From: Geoglobus sp.
GTDB taxonomy: Archaea; Halobacteriota; Archaeoglobi; Archaeoglobales; Archaeoglobaceae
Reading direction: 5' to 3'
DNA: 6,349 nt
Assembly (NCBI GenBank): GCA_027016965.1
Contig: JALURI010000038.1
Location: forward strand, 1 to 6,349
Below the pieces are notes generated by a model. The model saw only the letters and a program-made list of their open reading frames with translations, ran no database searches and was not told where the DNA came from. The position numbers and the translations under genes are program-made. Position 1 is the first letter of the stretch; each line of letters opens with the position of its first letter. Shown here piece by piece: positions 4,559 through 6,349 of the stretch.

Positions 4559-5758
4559 GTGTTTTTTGTATCCGATCTAAAGTGTTTTAAATTCTCAATC
4601 CAAGACAATTCTGAGATGTCGCTGATAGTCAAACCCCTGATTGAAAATGGGAATATAAGGAGCATTAGTGTGGAAGTAAGGTACCCCTCTGAAAAAAGGA
4701 ATTTAACATTCTATGACGGTTTTGATGAGCCAACCATCTCACCAGATCTTCCGGGTTCATTCAGAGGTCTCTTTTACCTTGTTTCATTTAAACCAAGCAG
4801 GGTTATAATGGCAAGAGATATCCTGGGATCAAAGCCTGTTTACTACAATCAGAACCTTGAAATGTCATCATTCAGCAAATTTGTCCCCAACTTCACAGAG
4901 CTCATGCCCGGAGAATACATTGAAATCAGCTACGATGGTGAGATAATCGACCAGAGCCATGCCGATTTTTTCGATGTCTTCACCATCACTGAATTTGATT
5001 ACAGCGAAACCCAGGAAAAAATTATACGATCCCTCGAGAAAGTCAGGATAGGGAATGCCTGCATAAGCTTTTCAGGTGGTGTTGATTCTTCATTTCTCGC
5101 TGCCTTTTATGATGTCCCGCTTATTGCCGTGACTGCTTCCAAGGACGAAAAAGAGAGGATTCTGGATTCTGCAAAGAAAATGGGGAAGGATGTTGAAGTT
5201 CTTGAGTTTGATGAGCAAACTGTGGCTGAAGAACTTGGAAGCATTGTCAATGCAATAGAGACAACAAACCCCCTTCAGGTCTCCATTGCCGTTCCAATAT
5301 ATCTTGCAATCAAATTTGCAAAGAATCTCGGTTTCAGTGAAATAGTTCTGGGACAGGGTGCAGATGAGCTGTTTGGAGGCTACAAGAGATATGAGAATGT
5401 CATCGGTAAAAACTTAGAAAAGGCGATTGTTGATGATGTTATCAATCTCGGAAAGAACAACCTGATCAGAGATACCAAGATCTCGTACTATCTTCAGATG
5501 AAAACGGTGACACCTTATCTGAGCTTTGACATAATAGAGTCTGCACTTTCGATCCCTCCAGAACTCAAGGTGAGGAGAGAAGGTGGAATTATAACAAGAA
5601 AATACTTCCTTAGAGAGATGGCGAGAAAGTTCATACCTGCTGAGGTTGCTTACAAGGAGAAAAAGGCAATACAGTACTCAACAAAAACATACTCAATTAT
5701 CGAAAGACTTGCCAAAAAAAGTGGAAAGAGCATACCAGAATTCCTGAAGGGATTGTGA
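4559..5758 (+). CDS. Asparagine-synthetase-related protein with a degenerate glutaminase domain
   Basis: This protein has 399 residues from GTG 4559, or 380 from ATG 4616. The C-terminal half is an asparagine-synthetase-type ATP-pyrophosphatase domain. It has the SFSGGVDSS loop (SGGVDS at 172-177), GQGADELFGGY at 265-275, and the TPYLSFDIIESALSIPPELKV and KYFLREMA segments. Such domains adenylate a carboxylate and transfer ammonia to it. The N-terminal half keeps the MARDILGSKPVYY block (84-96) and LMPGEYIEISYDGEI of class II glutaminases. However, it is about 40 residues short and lacks the Met-Cys-Gly start that supplies the nucleophile. It should therefore use free ammonia or a partner's amide donor, if it is an amidotransferase at all. 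The true substrate is unknown. It is translationally coupled to the YkgJ-type gene. The start is uncertain, because neither candidate has a convincing Shine-Dalgarno sequence. Confidence 0.85.
   Translation: MFFVSDLKCFKFSIQDNSEMSLIVKPLIENGNIRSISVEVRYPSEKRNLTFYDGFDEPTISPDLPGSFRGLFYLVSFKPSRVIMARDILGSKPVYYNQNLEMSSFSKFVPNFTELMPGEYIEISYDGEIIDQSHADFFDVFTITEFDYSETQEKIIRSLEKVRIGNACISFSGGVDSSFLAAFYDVPLIAVTASKDEKERILDSAKKMGKDVEVLEFDEQTVAEELGSIVNAIETTNPLQVSIAVPIYLAIKFAKNLGFSEIVLGQGADELFGGYKRYENVIGKNLEKAIVDDVINLGKNNLIRDTKISYYLQMKTVTPYLSFDIIESALSIPPELKVRREGGIITRKYFLREMARKFIPAEVAYKEKKAIQYSTKTYSIIERLAKKSGKSIPEFLKGL
4562..4567 (+). terminator. T6 tract after the structured element, possible terminator or attenuator
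   Basis: Six T follow the 3' arm of the stem by nine bases. In archaea this could release a short RNA covering roughly 4489-4567. If partly effective, it would act as an attenuator for the gene downstream. A T6 run alone is weak evidence, and the tract is also coding if the GTG at 4559 is the true start. Confidence 0.25.
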
Positions 5759-6138
5759 TGGTGGTAAGAATTGAATGCCTCAAGCATAATTGCTGTGAGT
5801 GCTGCATGGAAACAGAGATGCAGTTAAGCGATAAAGATGTGAAAAGACTTGAAAAGATCGGGTTTAAGCGGGATGAATTCAGCACTGTGATTGATGGAGT
5901 TAGAGTTCTGAGAAATGTTGATGGAAAGTGCTTCTTTCTCAAAAATGGGAAATGCAGTGTTTACAGACAGAGGCCCCTGGGATGCAGACTGTATCCTGTT
6001 GTTTACGATGTTGATGAGGGGAAGGCAGTAATCCACAGTTTCTGCCCTTATAGACATGAAATAAAAAAATCCACAGTAAAAAAGGTGGAAAGAATTCTGA
6101 TCAGGCATATAGCTGAGGTTTTTGGGTATCTGCCATGA
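5758..6138 (+). CDS. YkgJ-type cysteine-cluster protein
   Basis: This small 126-residue protein is rich in cysteine and matches the YkgJ family (PF03692). The N-terminus has C7 followed by the C12-C13-E-C15-C16 group. The diagnostic block is CFFLKNGKCSVYRQRPLGCR (C58, C66, C76), followed by LYP and a late C96 (FCPYR). These cysteines are expected to bind an iron-sulfur cluster or zinc, but no function is firmly established for the family. I chose ATG 5758 because its A is the last base of the preceding stop (TGATG) and an AAGGG ribosome-binding-like sequence lies several bases upstream. GTG 5755 is the less likely alternative. Coupling to the asparagine-synthetase-like gene suggests that the two products work together. 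The 3' end overlaps the convergent CO-dehydrogenase-like gene by 38 bp. Confidence 0.87.
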   Translation: MVVRIECLKHNCCECCMETEMQLSDKDVKRLEKIGFKRDEFSTVIDGVRVLRNVDGKCFFLKNGKCSVYRQRPLGCRLYPVVYDVDEGKAVIHSFCPYRHEIKKSTVKKVERILIRHIAEVFGYLP

Positions 6139-6349
6139 ATCCGAGTCTCTTTCTTTTTTCAGATATCACCCTATCAAGCATCTCTGCTGCCTTTTTCATG
6201 TCTTCTTCCACAATTATCTTCCCTCCGGTGAGCTTCTCAACGTCTTCTGTGAAAAGCCTGACGGCCTCATCACTTCCTGTTATCGGTGGTGTTGGTGAGA
6301 CATGGACTGTCAGACCATACGCAACTGCAAATACTGCATCTATGGTTGC
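6101..6349 (-). CDS. Ni-dependent CO dehydrogenase catalytic subunit (CooS/CdhA type), C-terminal fragment
   Basis: The last 82 residues of a protein enter from the right edge on the minus strand and stop at TGA 6103-6101. The readable part starts A-T-I-D-A-V-F-A-V-A-Y-G-L. It continues with SPTPPITGSDEAVRLF, then VEKLTGGKIIVEEDMKKAAE, and ends in SEKRKRLGF plus a short tail. The pattern of a hydrophobic segment, PP-x-x-GS, a helix, LTGGKxxVExD and a final KRKxLG is how I remember Ni-containing carbon monoxide dehydrogenases ending. These enzymes oxidise CO or, in the CODH/acetyl-CoA synthase complex, reduce CO2. The cluster-binding cysteines lie upstream, outside the window, so the family call rests on the tail only. 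CooS and CdhA cannot be separated here. The extra residues after KRKRLG overlap the YkgJ-type gene. Confidence 0.62.
   Translation of the reverse strand, partial: ATIDAVFAVAYGLTVHVSPTPPITGSDEAVRLFTEDVEKLTGGKIIVEEDMKKAAEMLDRVISEKRKRLGFMADTQKPQLYA
6149..6159 (+). terminator. Possible T-rich terminator after the YkgJ-type gene
   Basis: A pyrimidine tract containing TTTC followed by six T begins about 11 bases after the stop of the YkgJ-type gene. It would be a suitable archaeal termination site for the two-gene plus-strand operon. It lies in the 3' coding region of the convergent gene, where it encodes the lysine- and arginine-rich EKRKR segment, so the composition may reflect coding demands instead. 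Confidence 0.3.

Noticed and set aside
1..6349. Mobile elements, CRISPR repeats or defence islands
   Set aside because: No transposase, integrase, direct-repeat array, Cas-like or toxin-antitoxin-like protein is visible, and composition looks uniform apart from the 4491-4552 element.

Overview
The window looks like chromosomal DNA from a euryarchaeon, most plausibly a member of the Archaeoglobales (Archaeoglobus, Ferroglobus or Geoglobus type). This is an inference from gene content: DUF763, DUF2240, an archaeal SbcD-related phosphoesterase, an archaeal-type PyrK, a futalosine-pathway menaquinone gene and a nickel CO dehydrogenase tail. AGA/AGG-dominated arginine codons and archaeal TATA-type promoters with very short or no leaders agree with it. 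Base composition appears moderate and uniform by eye, and there is no sign of an insertion sequence, prophage, CRISPR array, tRNA or rRNA.

Layout, left to right. A DUF763 protein with a helix-hairpin-helix (29-1090, +) runs tail-to-tail into a two-gene minus-strand operon: DUF2240 (2116-1658) followed by a metallophosphoesterase (1661-1050), joined by an ATGA overlap. Divergent from that operon is pyrK (2191-2886, +), which ends 3 bp from the end of a convergent mqnD-family gene (3702-2890). Upstream of mqnD on the same strand is an unrecognised protein that resembles a RecA/KaiC-type ATPase without its nucleotide-binding motifs (4381-3743). A 177 bp divergent region follows. It holds promoters for both sides and an unusual GC-rich inverted-repeat element (4491-4552) that begins where transcription is predicted to start. 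On the plus strand lies an asparagine-synthetase-like gene whose glutaminase half is degenerate (4559-5758), translationally coupled to a small YkgJ-type cysteine-cluster protein (5758-6138). The window closes with the C-terminal 82 residues of a convergent Ni-CO-dehydrogenase-like catalytic subunit (6349-6101).

The genes do not form one pathway. Three themes can be seen: probable nucleic-acid maintenance (DUF763, DUF2240, phosphoesterase); redox and cofactor metabolism (PyrK for pyrimidines, MqnD for menaquinone, CO dehydrogenase); and an uncharacterised amidotransferase-like plus metal-cluster pair that may act together. Packing is tight: two convergent pairs overlap by about 40 bp and a third is separated by 3 bp.

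The most interesting feature is the 4491-4552 element, which could be a structured 5' leader or a separate small RNA. Next is the start of the asparagine-synthetase-like gene, where a T6 tract sits right after an out-of-frame Met-Cys start.
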